Below are positions 40,270-49,695 of a stretch of DNA of 64,000 nucleotides, piece after piece. The translations under genes and the position numbers were made by a program. This DNA comes from Streptomyces griseocarneus (lineage in GTDB: Bacteria; Actinomycetota; Actinomycetes; Streptomycetales; Streptomycetaceae), in contig PENC01000002.1 of the NCBI GenBank assembly GCA_003674045.1, positions 434,001-498,000 on the forward strand, written 5' to 3'. Position 1 is the stretch's first letter, and the number at the start of each line of letters is the position of its first letter. Below the pieces are notes generated by a model. That model was not told where the DNA came from, did not search any database, and saw only the letters and a list, made by a program, of their open reading frames with translations.

Positions 40270-42369
40270 ATGACGGTCTGTGCCCCCCAGAGCACTCCAC
40301 AGAGCACCCCGCGGACCGCGCCGACGGACACGAGACGCGCGGCATTGACGGTCACGGCGGACGGTTCGTACGCCGCGCGGCTGGCTCTCGACGGCGGTAC
40401 GGGCGGCTGGTTCCCGGAGCGCTGGACGCTCGACGGCCCCGAACCGTACGCCGTGCCGCTGCCCGGCACCCAGCCCGAGGAGCCGGACAGCGAGGTGCTG
40501 CCGCTGGCGGACGGCCGGGTCCTGATCCGCCGCAGGGTCGCCGACCGGCACATGCTCGCGCTGCTCTACCCCACCGGCCCCGCCACCGGCGAGCTGCCGG
40601 TCGGCTCCGTGGACTGCGCCCGGCTGTCGCTGCTCCCCCCGTCGCCCGGCGGCCAGGCGGCGTACGGGCTGGTGCACGGCGAGCGCTCCACCGGGCTGTG
40701 GCTGCTGCACGGCGGCGCGTTCGGCCCGGAGCGGATCGTGGAGGTGCCGGGCCTGTGCGCGGGCGGCGCCTGGCTGGACCGCACGGGCAGGCTGCTCGCC
40801 CTCGACCGCGAGCTGGAGGGCCGTACGAAGACCGTCGTCGTCGACCTGGAGCGCGGCGGCGAGACCAGCCCGCTGCTCCAGATCACCGAGGAGAGCAACG
40901 ACCGGCTGCTGCTGGCCGATCCGGACAGCGGCCTGATGCTCGTCCGCTCGGACGCCCCCGGGCAGGACCGGCTGGGCTGGGGGGTGCTGGGCTCGTCACG
41001 GCCGGTGCGCTTCCCGGAGTGCCTGCGGCTGTCCAACGCCACGCTCACGCCCTTCGCCGCGCAGCCCGGCCAGGTGCTGGCGCCCGAGGAGTGCGCGGTG
41101 GCGTTCCGCATCGAGGGACCGACGGGCAGCTGGGTGGGGGTGTGGCGGGCGGCGGAGCGCCGCCTCCAGCAGTTCCCCAGCCCGGCGGGCTGGCTCGTGG
41201 GCGCGGGCCTGTGGACCAGCGGCGGCGAGCTGCGCCTGCCGTACGTCACGCCGTACGTCCGCTGCGGACTGGCCCGGCTGCGCCTGCCGGACACCGACCG
41301 CGACCGGGAGCGGGGCGAGGGACGGGATACGGGGCGCGATACGGGGCGGGGCGCGGCGGCCCGCCCAGCCGCCCCGGCCGCCCCCGGCCCGGAGCGGACG
41401 CCGACGCCGCCACCGTCACCGGACGGCGACGGGCCACGGACCGCCCCACCGCGGCAGGACCGGCCTCCGGTGGCCGCACCACCTCCCCAGACGCGCAGAC
41501 CGCTCGCCGAACCGACGCGCAGAGAACCCCTCGTGCCGACGGCGGGCCCGGCAGCCCCCGAACCGGCGACACGGCAGGCGGCCCCCGCGGCTTCTACGAC
41601 TTCCGCGGCCTTCCCGACCGCTCCGGCTTCCCCGGCCGCCCCGGGCTCCTCGGCTGCCCCTGCTTCCTCTTCCTCGGCGTCCGAGCCGATGCCGCACCCG
41701 ACGGCCGTCCGGGCCCCCGAGCCCACGCCGCACCTGACGGGCACTCAGCCCCCTGAATCCGCTGAACCCGTACTGCGCCCGACGGTCGTTCAGACCTCCT
41801 CCGAGGCCCTGCCGCTCCCGGTCGCGCCGACCGCCCCTGTCGCTCCCGCCCCTGCACCTCCCGCTCCCCTTCCCGTTCGCGTTCCCCCGGTCTCCGTACC
41901 TCCCGCCGCCGAGCCCACCCACACCGCGCCGACGTCACCGACCCGCATGCCGGAGCACCCGGCCGCACACCCCCAAGGGCAGACACCTCCCGCGTCGCCC
42001 GCGCGGAGCGTGGACCGCACGCCGCCTCCGGGACAGCCGCCGCAGGGTCACGCCGAGGTCCGCACCCCACCCCCCGCACACACGTCGCCCACCGCCGATG
42101 TACAGGGGCCCGTGCTGGGGCCGCCGCCCCCGCGGGCGGAGCCCGACGACCGGATGTCCGAGGTCTGGACCGCGGTCCCGTCCTCCGCGCCCCCGGGACA
42201 CCCCGCCGCACTGCCCGACGCGTGGTCCGCGACCGCCCGGCGGATGCCGCCCGCGCAGGCACGCGGCGGACGGCTCGTGCAGCACTACGAGCCGGTGCGG
42301 GCCTACGTGGATCCCTCCCGTCCGGTGCCGCTGCAACAGGCACCGCTCGGGCAGAGCCCGCACCCCTGA
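40270..42369 (+). CDS. Large protein with beta-propeller-like N-terminus and Pro-rich tail
   Basis: This protein has 699 residues from ATG 40270 (GGAGGTG nine bases upstream). Residues 1-350 are strand-rich with repeated W/D-G patterns (GGTGGWFPERWTLDG, GGAWLDRTGRLLALDRE) resembling a seven-bladed propeller. Residues 350-699 are disordered, dominated by Pro, Ala, Thr and Glu. No signal peptide or membrane helix is seen. A similar protein is conserved in Streptomyces as I recall it, but no function is known to me. Confidence 0.8.
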   Translation: MTVCAPQSTPQSTPRTAPTDTRRAALTVTADGSYAARLALDGGTGGWFPERWTLDGPEPYAVPLPGTQPEEPDSEVLPLADGRVLIRRRVADRHMLALLYPTGPATGELPVGSVDCARLSLLPPSPGGQAAYGLVHGERSTGLWLLHGGAFGPERIVEVPGLCAGGAWLDRTGRLLALDRELEGRTKTVVVDLERGGETSPLLQITEESNDRLLLADPDSGLMLVRSDAPGQDRLGWGVLGSSRPVRFPECLRLSNATLTPFAAQPGQVLAPEECAVAFRIEGPTGSWVGVWRAAERRLQQFPSPAGWLVGAGLWTSGGELRLPYVTPYVRCGLARLRLPDTDRDRERGEGRDTGRDTGRGAAARPAAPAAPGPERTPTPPPSPDGDGPRTAPPRQDRPPVAAPPPQTRRPLAEPTRREPLVPTAGPAAPEPATRQAAPAASTTSAAFPTAPASPAAPGSSAAPASSSSASEPMPHPTAVRAPEPTPHLTGTQPPESAEPVLRPTVVQTSSEALPLPVAPTAPVAPAPAPPAPLPVRVPPVSVPPAAEPTHTAPTSPTRMPEHPAAHPQGQTPPASPARSVDRTPPPGQPPQGHAEVRTPPPAHTSPTADVQGPVLGPPPPRAEPDDRMSEVWTAVPSSAPPGHPAALPDAWSATARRMPPAQARGGRLVQHYEPVRAYVDPSRPVPLQQAPLGQSPHP

Positions 42370-42620
42370 TCCGTACCCCTGATACACGTCCCTGATCCGC
42401 GTCCCGGAGAAGGGCGACTCGCCGATCGGACCGGGTGGCTAGGCGATCAAGGTCCCGTTAGTATCGGGCGGGGGCTGCGCAGCTGTACTGGACGGGGTGT
42501 CGAAGGCGATCCTGACCGGTCGTGCGCGGAAAGCGTGTTGACATCCGTCGACGCCGTGCGCCACAGCCATGGCCCCCGAGCGCAGGCAACGCCATCCCAT
42601 CCGACGGAGTGACTTTCCCC

Positions 42621-42776
42621 ATGCCCGACGCCCGAACCGACACGACCGAGGCGCGCCCGCACGAGGTGTCCGCCCAGGCCGCAGCCGCCGGCTCCGGCAG
42701 GCACCGCGGTCCGGCTTCCCCGGACGAGAACAGCGCCCCCACCCACGGCAAGCACCGCCGGCCCGACAGGCCGTAA
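42621..42776 (+). CDS. Small hydrophilic conserved protein
   Basis: The 51 residues start from ATG 42621 (MPDARTDTTEARPHEVS). Two GRHRGPASP/GKHRRP-type basic motifs lie in an otherwise disordered chain. GGAGT stands 13 bases upstream. Short proteins with paired (G/x)-R/K-H-R-(R/G)-P motifs recur in Streptomyces by my recollection. No function is assigned. Confidence 0.6.
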   Translation: MPDARTDTTEARPHEVSAQAAAAGSGRHRGPASPDENSAPTHGKHRRPDRP

Positions 42777-42799
42777 CCGGCCCGCACCGGCTCGCACGC

Positions 42800-43768
42800 T
42801 CAGGCGCCGTCTCCCTTCGACTCATCGGCGGGAAGCGGCGCCTGGGCCGCTTTCAGCCCCAGCACCTCGGGGGCCGCGAACGTCTCGCCGAGCGGCCGCC
42901 CCGCGAAGTACGGGGTGAGCGCGGCGTCCAGTTCCGTCACCCCACGGGCGTCGAAGCGCGCGGCGACCAGGGGCCGCTGCATGACGGCCACCATCCCGCC
43001 GTGCACCACGAACACCTGGCCGTTGACCCCGGCGGCCGCGGGCGAGGCGAGGTAGCCGACGAGCGGTGAGACGTGACCGGGGCCGAGGGCGTCGGGCACG
43101 CCCTCCTCCGGTACGTCGGTGAAGATGTCCTCCGTCATCCGCGTCCTGGCCCGTGGACAGATCGCGTTGACCGTGACCCCGTACTTGCGGAGCGCGCCCG
43201 CGGTCGAGGTGGTGAGACCGACGATGCCGCCCTTGGCCGCCGCGTAGTTGGGCTGTCCGGCCGCTCCGGCGAGGAAGGCCTCGGAGGACGTGTTGACGAT
43301 CCGTCCGTACACCGCGCGGCCCTCCGCCTTGGAGCGCTCCCGCCAGTGCGCGGCGGCGAACCGCGTGGTGTTGAAGTGGCCTTTGAGATGCACGCGGACG
43401 ACGGCGTCCCACTCGTCCTCGGTCATGGAGAAGACCATGCGGTCGCGGAGGATGCCCGCGTTGTTGACGAGGATGTCGAGCGTGCCGCCGCCGATCTCGA
43501 CGGCCAGCCGGATCAGGTCGCGGGCCTGCGCGAAGTCGGCCACGTCCCCCGTGTGGGCCGTGGCCCGGCCGCCCGCCGCCCGGATCTCGGCCACCACCGA
43601 CTCCGCGGGCGCGCCGGACGCCCGGCCGGAGCCGTCACGGCCCGGCTGCCCGTAGTCGTTGACGACGACGTGTGCGCCGAGCGCGGCCAGTTCGAGGGCC
43701 TCGGCGCGGCCCAGGCCGCGTCCGGCACCGGTGACGACGGCGGTCCTGCCCGCCAGGGATACGGCCAC
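42800..43768 (-). CDS. SDR-family dehydrogenase (3-oxoacyl/steroid type)
   Basis: The 322 residues start from GTG 43768, preceded by GGGGAGGA. The nucleotide motif is VVTGAGRGLGRAEA, NNAG is present in ILVNNAGILRD, and the catalytic set has Ser in IVNTSSEAF and YxxxK in PNYAAAKGG. A C-terminal extension of about 50 residues is present. It is 11 bp after the alcohol dehydrogenase gene. With the MaoC gene it fits beta-oxidation of acyl-CoA or steroid side chains. Confidence 0.92.
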   Translation of the reverse strand: MAVSLAGRTAVVTGAGRGLGRAEALELAALGAHVVVNDYGQPGRDGSGRASGAPAESVVAEIRAAGGRATAHTGDVADFAQARDLIRLAVEIGGGTLDILVNNAGILRDRMVFSMTEDEWDAVVRVHLKGHFNTTRFAAAHWRERSKAEGRAVYGRIVNTSSEAFLAGAAGQPNYAAAKGGIVGLTTSTAGALRKYGVTVNAICPRARTRMTEDIFTDVPEEGVPDALGPGHVSPLVGYLASPAAAGVNGQVFVVHGGMVAVMQRPLVAARFDARGVTELDAALTPYFAGRPLGETFAAPEVLGLKAAQAPLPADESKGDGA

Positions 43769-43779
43769 GGGTCCTCCCC

Positions 43780-44862
43780 CTATATCTCTACGCAGGTGCG
43801 GAGCGCCTCGCCGGTGCGCATGCCGTCGAGGGCGTCGTTGATCCCGGCGAGGGGGACCCGGTGGGTGATGAGCCCCGCGAGGTCGATCCGGCCCGCCCGC
43901 CACAGGGCGATGGCCCGTTCGTACGAGCGCAGCACGTCACCGCCGCCGTACAGGGACGGCAGGATCCGCTTCTCGTCGAAGAACAGCTCGAACATGTTGA
44001 GCTGGAAGAGGTCGTCCATCGCGCCCGCCCCGACGACGCAGAGCGTGCCGCCGCGCCGTGTCGCCCCGTACGCGGTGCGGGCGGTGGCCGACTTGCCGAC
44101 GACCTCGAAGGCGTAGTCGAAGCCCTCGCCCCCCGTGACCCGGGTGACGGCGTCCCCGAGGGCGTCCGGGTGCACGGCCTCGGTCGCGCCGAAGCGCAGG
44201 GCCGCCTCGCGCCGGGCCGCGACGGGGTCGACGGCGACGATCGCCGCGGCCCCGGAGACCCGGGCGCCCTGCACGGCGCAGACCCCGACCCCGCCGCAGC
44301 CGATGACGACGACCGACGAACCGGCCGTCACGGCAGCGGTGTTGAGGACCGCGCCGAGGCCGGTGGTGACCCCGCAGCCGATGAGCGCGGCGATGTCGTA
44401 CGGCACGTCGGCGGGAACGGGCACCGCGCAGCCCGCGGCGACCACGACCTCCTCCGCGAACGTGCCGGTGCCCGCGAATCCGAAGAGGTCGGTGGCGGAG
44501 GGGACGTGCCGGAAGACGTGCGTACCCGAGCTCATGAACCCCGCCAGGCACAGCTGCCCCTGACCGCGACGACAGGCGGGGCAGCTGCCGCAGGGCGGCA
44601 ACCAGCAGACGAGGACCCGATCGCCCGGGGCGAGCCCTCGCACGCCCTCCCCCACCGCGACGATGTCACCGGCCCCTTCATGCCCGGGCACGAAGGGGGC
44701 GGGCATCGGCAGCACGCCCGACATGGCGGAGAGGTCGGAGTGACACACGCCCGCGGCGCGCATCCGTATCCTCACGAGCCCCGGGCCCAGAGCCCGCGTC
44801 TCGACGTCCTCCAGAACCTCGAGCTTCTCCTGCCCACTCTCCCGCAACACGGCTGCACGCAT
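43780..44862 (-). CDS. Zinc-dependent alcohol dehydrogenase (MDR family)
   Basis: The 360 residues start from ATG 44862. Catalytic zinc ligands are in AAGVCHSD and PGHEGAGDI. The structural-zinc cysteines are in PCGSCPACRRGQGQLC and the NAD site in VVVIGCGGVGVCAVQGA. It oxidises alcohols to aldehydes in the cytosol. An operon with the SDR gene is clear, and the MaoC gene upstream on the same strand is separated by a dispersed repeat. Confidence 0.93.
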   Translation of the reverse strand: MRAAVLRESGQEKLEVLEDVETRALGPGLVRIRMRAAGVCHSDLSAMSGVLPMPAPFVPGHEGAGDIVAVGEGVRGLAPGDRVLVCWLPPCGSCPACRRGQGQLCLAGFMSSGTHVFRHVPSATDLFGFAGTGTFAEEVVVAAGCAVPVPADVPYDIAALIGCGVTTGLGAVLNTAAVTAGSSVVVIGCGGVGVCAVQGARVSGAAAIVAVDPVAARREAALRFGATEAVHPDALGDAVTRVTGGEGFDYAFEVVGKSATARTAYGATRRGGTLCVVGAGAMDDLFQLNMFELFFDEKRILPSLYGGGDVLRSYERAIALWRAGRIDLAGLITHRVPLAGINDALDGMRTGEALRTCVEI

Positions 44863-44897
44863 CTGGGTTCCCTTCGTAGCTGGGTACCACGCCCAGT

Positions 44898-44943
44898 AAG
44901 GGGCGCGGGGAACTGCGCGACCAGCCCCCACCGGCCCGCACCC
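44898..44943 (+). repeat. Dispersed intergenic repeat, copy 4 (short form)
   Basis: AAGGGGCGCGGGGAACTGCG continues CGACCAGCCCCCACCGGCCCGC. It is the most canonical copy in the window and lies between the MaoC and alcohol dehydrogenase genes. Confidence 0.72.
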
Positions 44944-45014
44944 GCCGGACAACGCCATGAACCGAGCTCATAGGCGGCGGGGGTCCGGGGGCGGAGCCCC
45001 CGGGACGGCGCCCA

Positions 45015-45872
45015 CTACGTGTGGGTGACCACCGTGTCCGCCAGAACAACAGCGTCACCCCGCTCCACCACCGTCACGGAAAGCTGCACCCGACCAGGCC
45101 CCCCACCCCACATCCGAACCCGAAGCGTCTCGCCGGGGTAGACAACCCCGGCGAACCGCGTCGCATACGACCGAACCCGCCCCGCATCACCCCCCAGCAC
45201 CGTGTCCACGACAGCCTTGAGCGCCATGCCGTAGGAGCACAGGCCGTGCAGGATCGGCCGGTCGAAGCCCGCGCGTGCCGCGAAGTCGGGGTCCGCGTGC
45301 AGGGGGTTCCAGTCGCCGGAGAGGCGGTAGAGCAGGGCCTGGTCCTCGCGGACGGCGCGGTCGACGGTGTGGGAAGGGGGGCCGTCCGGGAGGTCGAGCC
45401 GGGTGCTCGTGCCGCGCTCGCCGCCGAAGCCGCCCTCGCCCTTGACGTAGATCTCGCTCTCGCTGCTCCACAGCGGCCCGCCGTCGTCCGTGACGTCGGA
45501 GCGCAGCACGACGACGGCGGCCTTGCCCTTGTCGTGGACGGCGGTCACACGCGAGGTGTGGGTGGCGGAGCCGCGGACGGGCAGGGGCCGGTGCACCTCG
45601 ATGCGCTGCCCGCCGTGCAGGACGCCCGCGAGGTCGACGTCGATGCCCGGCGCGCCCAGCCCGCCTGCCAGGGCCATGCCGCCGCCCGCGACGGTCGCGA
45701 AGCTCGGGAGCACCTGGAGCCGGCTCTCCAGGGTGTAGCGGAGCTCCGCCGGGTCGGTCGCGGGGACACCCGCGCCGATGCCGAGGTGGTAGAGCTGAAC
45801 GTCCTTGTGGTCCCAGGCGAGCCGGGTGGTGCGGGGCTCGGCGGCGACCGCCTGCGCTGCGTCGATGGGCAT
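45015..45872 (-). CDS. MaoC-family enoyl-CoA hydratase
   Basis: This 285-residue double-hotdog protein has the hydratase-2 motif YRLSGDWNPLHADPDFA (Asp and His catalytic) followed by FDRPILHGLCSYG. The length and two-domain layout match hydratase-2 proteins of actinobacterial sterol side-chain degradation. A perfect KstR box lies 38 bp upstream of the start, supporting a lipid or steroid role. The kstR-like gene itself is at 62407. Confidence 0.92.
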   Translation of the reverse strand: MPIDAAQAVAAEPRTTRLAWDHKDVQLYHLGIGAGVPATDPAELRYTLESRLQVLPSFATVAGGGMALAGGLGAPGIDVDLAGVLHGGQRIEVHRPLPVRGSATHTSRVTAVHDKGKAAVVVLRSDVTDDGGPLWSSESEIYVKGEGGFGGERGTSTRLDLPDGPPSHTVDRAVREDQALLYRLSGDWNPLHADPDFAARAGFDRPILHGLCSYGMALKAVVDTVLGGDAGRVRSYATRFAGVVYPGETLRVRMWGGGPGRVQLSVTVVERGDAVVLADTVVTHT

Positions 45873-45909
45873 CGGGGCAGGGCTCCTTCTCGGCTCGTTC
45901 CCAGCTTCC

Positions 45910-45923
45910 TAGAACACGTTCCA
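45910..45923. promoter_or_regulatory. KstR box before the MaoC gene
   Basis: TAGAACACGTTCCA fits the 14-bp KstR operator consensus TnnAACnnGTTnnA exactly. Confidence 0.82.
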
Positions 45924-46083
45924 GCCGATCGGAATCCATGTATAGCCGATCGCCGTGAGGGTGGGAAGGCCGCGGACGGACCGCCCTCGCGGGACGGCGC
46001 CGGGCCCCGGGACAAATGTCACGACCGACTGCTGACACTTTGCATCTGCCCAGGTCAGCCGGGTGTTCTTTAGAGTCGGGGAC

Positions 46084-47238
46084 ATGATTGGAAGACCGAG
46101 CGGCGACACGGAGTGGATGGAGCGGCACAAGCCTCCGGGGAAATTCGCCTTTCTCCCCTGGCTGTTCATGCTCACCGGGGACGTCCAGAGCCTGCTCTCC
46201 GGGGAACTGCCGCTGCCGTGGCTGGGCGGCCTGGGGGTCCTGGCCTTCGCCGCGATGTACGCCTGGACCGTCTTCCTCGGGTTCGACGAGCGGCGCCGCC
46301 ACACCCACGACCCGCTCCTCGCGCTCGCGGGGCTCGCCGTGGTGACGTACGCGCTGTCCATCGGCTACGGCGGCGACTGGGCCCTGTGCTTCCCGCTGCT
46401 GTCGCTGGCCACCGGCATCGTGCTCCGGGGCGAACAGCGTCACGGCCGCCGGCTGGGCGCCGCGGTGCTCTTCTTCGCGGGTTCGGCGGGGCTGATCGGC
46501 AGTTGGCGCGGCGGCCCCGTCGAGGCGATGACCGTCGGCTACGGCACCCTGCTCTCCGGCTTCATCACGGCCGCGATCCTCACGCTCTTCGAGACCGTCG
46601 CCAAGCTCAAGGCCACCCGCGAGGAACTGGCCCGCACCGCCGTCGAGCACGAGCGGCTGCGCTTCTCACGCGATCTGCACGACCTCCTCGGGCACACCCT
46701 GTCCGTGGTCGTGGTGAAGGCGGAGGCCGTCCGCCGCCTGGCCCCCCGCAACCTGGACGCGGCGCTTGAACAGGTCTCCGACATCGAGGCCGTCGGCAGG
46801 CAGGCCCTCACCGAGATACGCGAGGCCGTCACCGGCTACCGCGAAGGCAGCCTCGCCACCGAACTGGACCGGGCCCGCTCCCTGCTCGAAGCCTCCGCCA
46901 TCGAACCGGAGTTCCGCCAGTCCGGCCCGCCCCTGCCACCGCAGACCGCGGCCCTGCTCGGCTGGTGCGTCCGCGAGGGCGTCACCAACGTCGTACGGCA
47001 CAGCGGCGCGACACGCTGCACGGTCGAGGTGCGCGGCGAGACCGACCGGATCCGCCTGGAAATCACCGACAACGGCCGCGGCAACGCCGGAACGGGCAAC
47101 GGCACCGGCCTCAAGGGCCTCACCGAACGCCTCGCCGCCGCAGGCGGCTCCCTCACAACCGGCCCGGACGGCCGCCGCGGCTTCCGCCTCGTGGCGGAGC
47201 TCCCGGTGGACTCGGAGTCGGGGGAGGAACGCGGCTGA
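46084..47238 (+). CDS. Sensor histidine kinase (DesK/NarL-partner type)
   Basis: The 384 residues start from ATG 46084 (an in-frame start seven codons earlier exists). Four or five membrane helices (about 25-170) are followed by a HisKA_3 dimerisation domain with the phospho-acceptor His in FSRDLHDLLGHTLSVVVVK, then an HATPase_c domain (VREGVTNVVRHSGA, then EITDNGRGN and GLKGLTERL). It should phosphorylate the LuxR-type regulator at 47950. Unusually, a secreted-protein gene on the other strand lies between them. Confidence 0.93.
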   Translation: MIGRPSGDTEWMERHKPPGKFAFLPWLFMLTGDVQSLLSGELPLPWLGGLGVLAFAAMYAWTVFLGFDERRRHTHDPLLALAGLAVVTYALSIGYGGDWALCFPLLSLATGIVLRGEQRHGRRLGAAVLFFAGSAGLIGSWRGGPVEAMTVGYGTLLSGFITAAILTLFETVAKLKATREELARTAVEHERLRFSRDLHDLLGHTLSVVVVKAEAVRRLAPRNLDAALEQVSDIEAVGRQALTEIREAVTGYREGSLATELDRARSLLEASAIEPEFRQSGPPLPPQTAALLGWCVREGVTNVVRHSGATRCTVEVRGETDRIRLEITDNGRGNAGTGNGTGLKGLTERLAAAGGSLTTGPDGRRGFRLVAELPVDSESGEERG

Positions 47239-47303
47239 GCACCGCCCCTGCCCGCCCGGAGCGGGCAGGGGCGCCGATTTGCGCGGGCCCCCGGTGATCG
47301 GAG

Positions 47304-47729
47304 CTACTTCTGGGTGTACGTGTAGGGGCCGGTGAGAGTGATGTCCGTGCCCTTGGGGTCCCAGATGCCGATGTGGAGACCGCTGGTGTTCCCGTCCTTC
47401 GGCACCCACCCCATGCAGGTCGGAGCGTCCGAGCTGCAGCCCCACTGGGGGATGACCCAGATGCTCGCGTTCTCGCCGCCCTTGCCAGTCAGGTCAAGGG
47501 TGTTGCACGTGCCGGGCATGACCACGTTGGTATAGGTCTGCCGGTCTATGAGGTGTACCTGGACCCCGACGGCTCCCTGCGGCGCCGGGCCGGACTTGTT
47601 GCACAGCGTGAGCTTGTGGGGGGTGACGGCGTAGGCCTGGCCGGTGCCTACGAGGCCGGCCGCGGCGGCGGTGGCGCCGAGGACGGCGAGCGTGCGGGCG
47701 GTCCGCCGCTTGAAAGCGGTGAGATTCAT
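47304..47729 (-). CDS. Secreted small Cys-containing protein
   Basis: The 141 residues start from ATG 47729 with AGGAG upstream. A signal peptide (RRTARTLAVLGATAAAAGLV up to AYA) is followed by a mature part of about 105 residues with four Cys and strand-rich sequence (HKLTLCNKSGPAPQGAVGVQ). No enzyme motif is visible. It lies between the kinase and its regulator on the opposite strand. Confidence 0.82.
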   Translation of the reverse strand: MNLTAFKRRTARTLAVLGATAAAAGLVGTGQAYAVTPHKLTLCNKSGPAPQGAVGVQVHLIDRQTYTNVVMPGTCNTLDLTGKGGENASIWVIPQWGCSSDAPTCMGWVPKDGNTSGLHIGIWDPKGTDITLTGPYTYTQK

Positions 47730-47949
47730 GGTGGTGCTCCTGGGGGATCCGATGGGCCGTGTGGCCTTCCGGACGATCGGTGCGCCGAAGTGCGCAGGAC
47801 CACCATCACGCTCCGGCGTTGTCAAAAGGTTGGCGGATCATTGACGCTGCCGGCAGACGGGAACCCGGCCCCGGCCTGCGTTCCTCCCCGCGCGCCGACC
47901 GGGACCTCCCCATGCCCTGATCTGCGGTTCTGGCCGTAGTCTGCCCCCC

Positions 47950-48591
47950 ATGGACGCGACGCCCCGAGATCACCGACCGGCACCTCCTACACGAGTCCTC
48001 CTCGCCGAGGACCAGGGAATGATGCGTGGCGCGCTCGCGCTGCTGCTGGGGCTGGAGGAGGACATCGAGATCGTCGCCCAGGTCGGCGACGGTGACGCGA
48101 TCCTGCCGACGGCGCTGGAGACGCGCCCCGACGTCGCCCTGCTCGACATCGAACTCCCCGGCCGCAGCGGCCTGGACGCGGCCGCCGATCTACGGGCGAG
48201 CCTTCCCGAGTGCCGGGTGCTCATCCTCACGACCTTCGGCAGGCCCGGCTATCTGCGCCGGGCGATGGAGGCCGGGGCCTGCGGGTTCCTGGTGAAGGAC
48301 GGCCCGGTCGAGGAGCTCGCCGCGGCGATCCGGCGCGTGCTCGCGGGCGAGCGCGTCATCGACCCGGCCCTGGCCGCGGCCGCCCTCAGCGCGGGCCCGA
48401 ATCCCCTCACCCAGCGCGAGCAGGACGTCCTCACGGCGGCGGTGGACGGCGCGACGGTCGCCGACATCGCGGCGAAGGTTCATCTTTCGCCGGCCACGGT
48501 GCGGAACTATCTCTCCGCGGCGATCGGGAAAACGGGAACCCGCAACCGCATGGAGGCGGTCCGCGCGGCCCGCCGGAACGGCTGGCTGTAG
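47950..48591 (+). CDS. LuxR/NarL-type response regulator (DesR-like)
   Basis: The 213 residues contain a receiver domain with AEDQGMM acidic pair, phospho-Asp in ALLDIELPGRSG, Thr in ILTTFG and Lys in GFLVKDGPVE. A C-terminal LuxR HTH follows (LTQREQDVLTAAVDGATVAD, then HLSPATVRNYLS). It should be the partner of the kinase at 46084. A terminator follows immediately. Confidence 0.95.
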   Translation: MDATPRDHRPAPPTRVLLAEDQGMMRGALALLLGLEEDIEIVAQVGDGDAILPTALETRPDVALLDIELPGRSGLDAAADLRASLPECRVLILTTFGRPGYLRRAMEAGACGFLVKDGPVEELAAAIRRVLAGERVIDPALAAAALSAGPNPLTQREQDVLTAAVDGATVADIAAKVHLSPATVRNYLSAAIGKTGTRNRMEAVRAARRNGWL

Positions 48592-48604
48592 CCCGGGACG
48601 ACGA

Positions 48605-48637
48605 ACGGCCCGCCGGGGAGAAACCCCGGCGGGCCGT
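48605..48637. terminator. Hairpin terminator between convergent genes
   Basis: ACGGCCCGCCGGGG-AGAAA-CCCCGGCGGGCCGT, a 14-bp perfect stem. Confidence 0.88.
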
Positions 48638-48655
48638 CATGTCACGGGCGACGGA

Positions 48656-49486
48656 TCAGCCGCGCTGGATGCCCGAGGTGTCCTGGAGCACACCGCGGCG
48701 GCCGTCCTGCGTCTGCGCGACGAGCGCCTGGCCGCGCTGCTCCACCGCGAGGTACCAGGTGCCGGGCGCGAGCTCGGCGACCGGCGTCGGCGAGCCGTCC
48801 TCCGCGAACAGCGGACGCGGCACCGGCACGGCGAACCAGAACGGGGAGAAGTCACCGGCCGGAGCGGCGGCGGGCTGCGCCGCGGCCTGCGGGGCGGCGG
48901 CACCGCCGAAGCCCTGCGGCTGCTCCTGCTGCGGCTGGCCGCCGTACGAGGGCTGGGCGCCGTACGGGCCCGCGGCGCCCGGGCCCGGGTAGCCGTAGCC
49001 GGGGTTCGGGCCGACACCGTACGGGGACGCGGCCTGCGGACCCGCGGCGGCGACCAGCGGGGCCTTGAGGGCCGGGGTGCGCGGCGTGAGGACCGCGACC
49101 ACGGCGAGCACGAGGTTGGCGATCAGGCCCAGGATCTGGCCGATGCCCGCGGACACATTGGAGCCGCCGCCCATGATCGTCCACAGCGAGGACCACGCGG
49201 CGAACACGGCGAGCGCGGTGCCCCACTGGTCCAGGGCCATCCCCGCGAGCTTGCGCTCCGCGGGCTGGAAGCGGGCGGCGACGATGAACCCGGCGGCGAT
49301 GATCCCGGAGAGGAAGATCGACGGCAGTACGGGGAACAGGCCGGACTTCCAGCCGTTCGGCTCCGCGGGACAGAACGACGACTGGCCGCAGTCGTACGAG
49401 TAGAAGCTCAGGAACGAGGCGATGAACAGCAACACCGCTGCTCCGATCACCACGCCGTCGCCTCGAGTGAGGGAGCGGAAGTTCAC
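48656..49486 (-). CDS. Four-helix membrane protein with Pro/Gly/Gln-rich linker (DUF5336-like)
   Basis: This 276-residue protein has four membrane helices (about 10-130; VVIGAAVLLFIASFLSFYSY first). A low-complexity linker (YGVGPNPGYGYPGPGAAG and similar) and a C-terminal globular end (LAPGTWYLAVEQRGQALVAQ) follow. The layout recalls DUF5336 proteins of actinobacteria. No function is known. Monocistronic. Confidence 0.8.
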   Translation of the reverse strand: MNFRSLTRGDGVVIGAAVLLFIASFLSFYSYDCGQSSFCPAEPNGWKSGLFPVLPSIFLSGIIAAGFIVAARFQPAERKLAGMALDQWGTALAVFAAWSSLWTIMGGGSNVSAGIGQILGLIANLVLAVVAVLTPRTPALKAPLVAAAGPQAASPYGVGPNPGYGYPGPGAAGPYGAQPSYGGQPQQEQPQGFGGAAAPQAAAQPAAAPAGDFSPFWFAVPVPRPLFAEDGSPTPVAELAPGTWYLAVEQRGQALVAQTQDGRRGVLQDTSGIQRG

Positions 49487-49695
49487 CTAAAATCCTTCGT
49501 CAGTGTCGATCAGTGTTGATCAATGTCGTCGCTGTCGCCGGTGCACAGGGTGCGAAAAGGCGCGGGGGTGAGCCCCCATCGTACGGGTGAACCTATCGCC
49601 TGCACGGCCCGGGCGTCTCCTTCGTATCTCCCTCGTGACATGCCTGTGGCCTGGCAGTATTCAGCGCCCGGTGTCTTCGGCGGATGCGGGACGGG

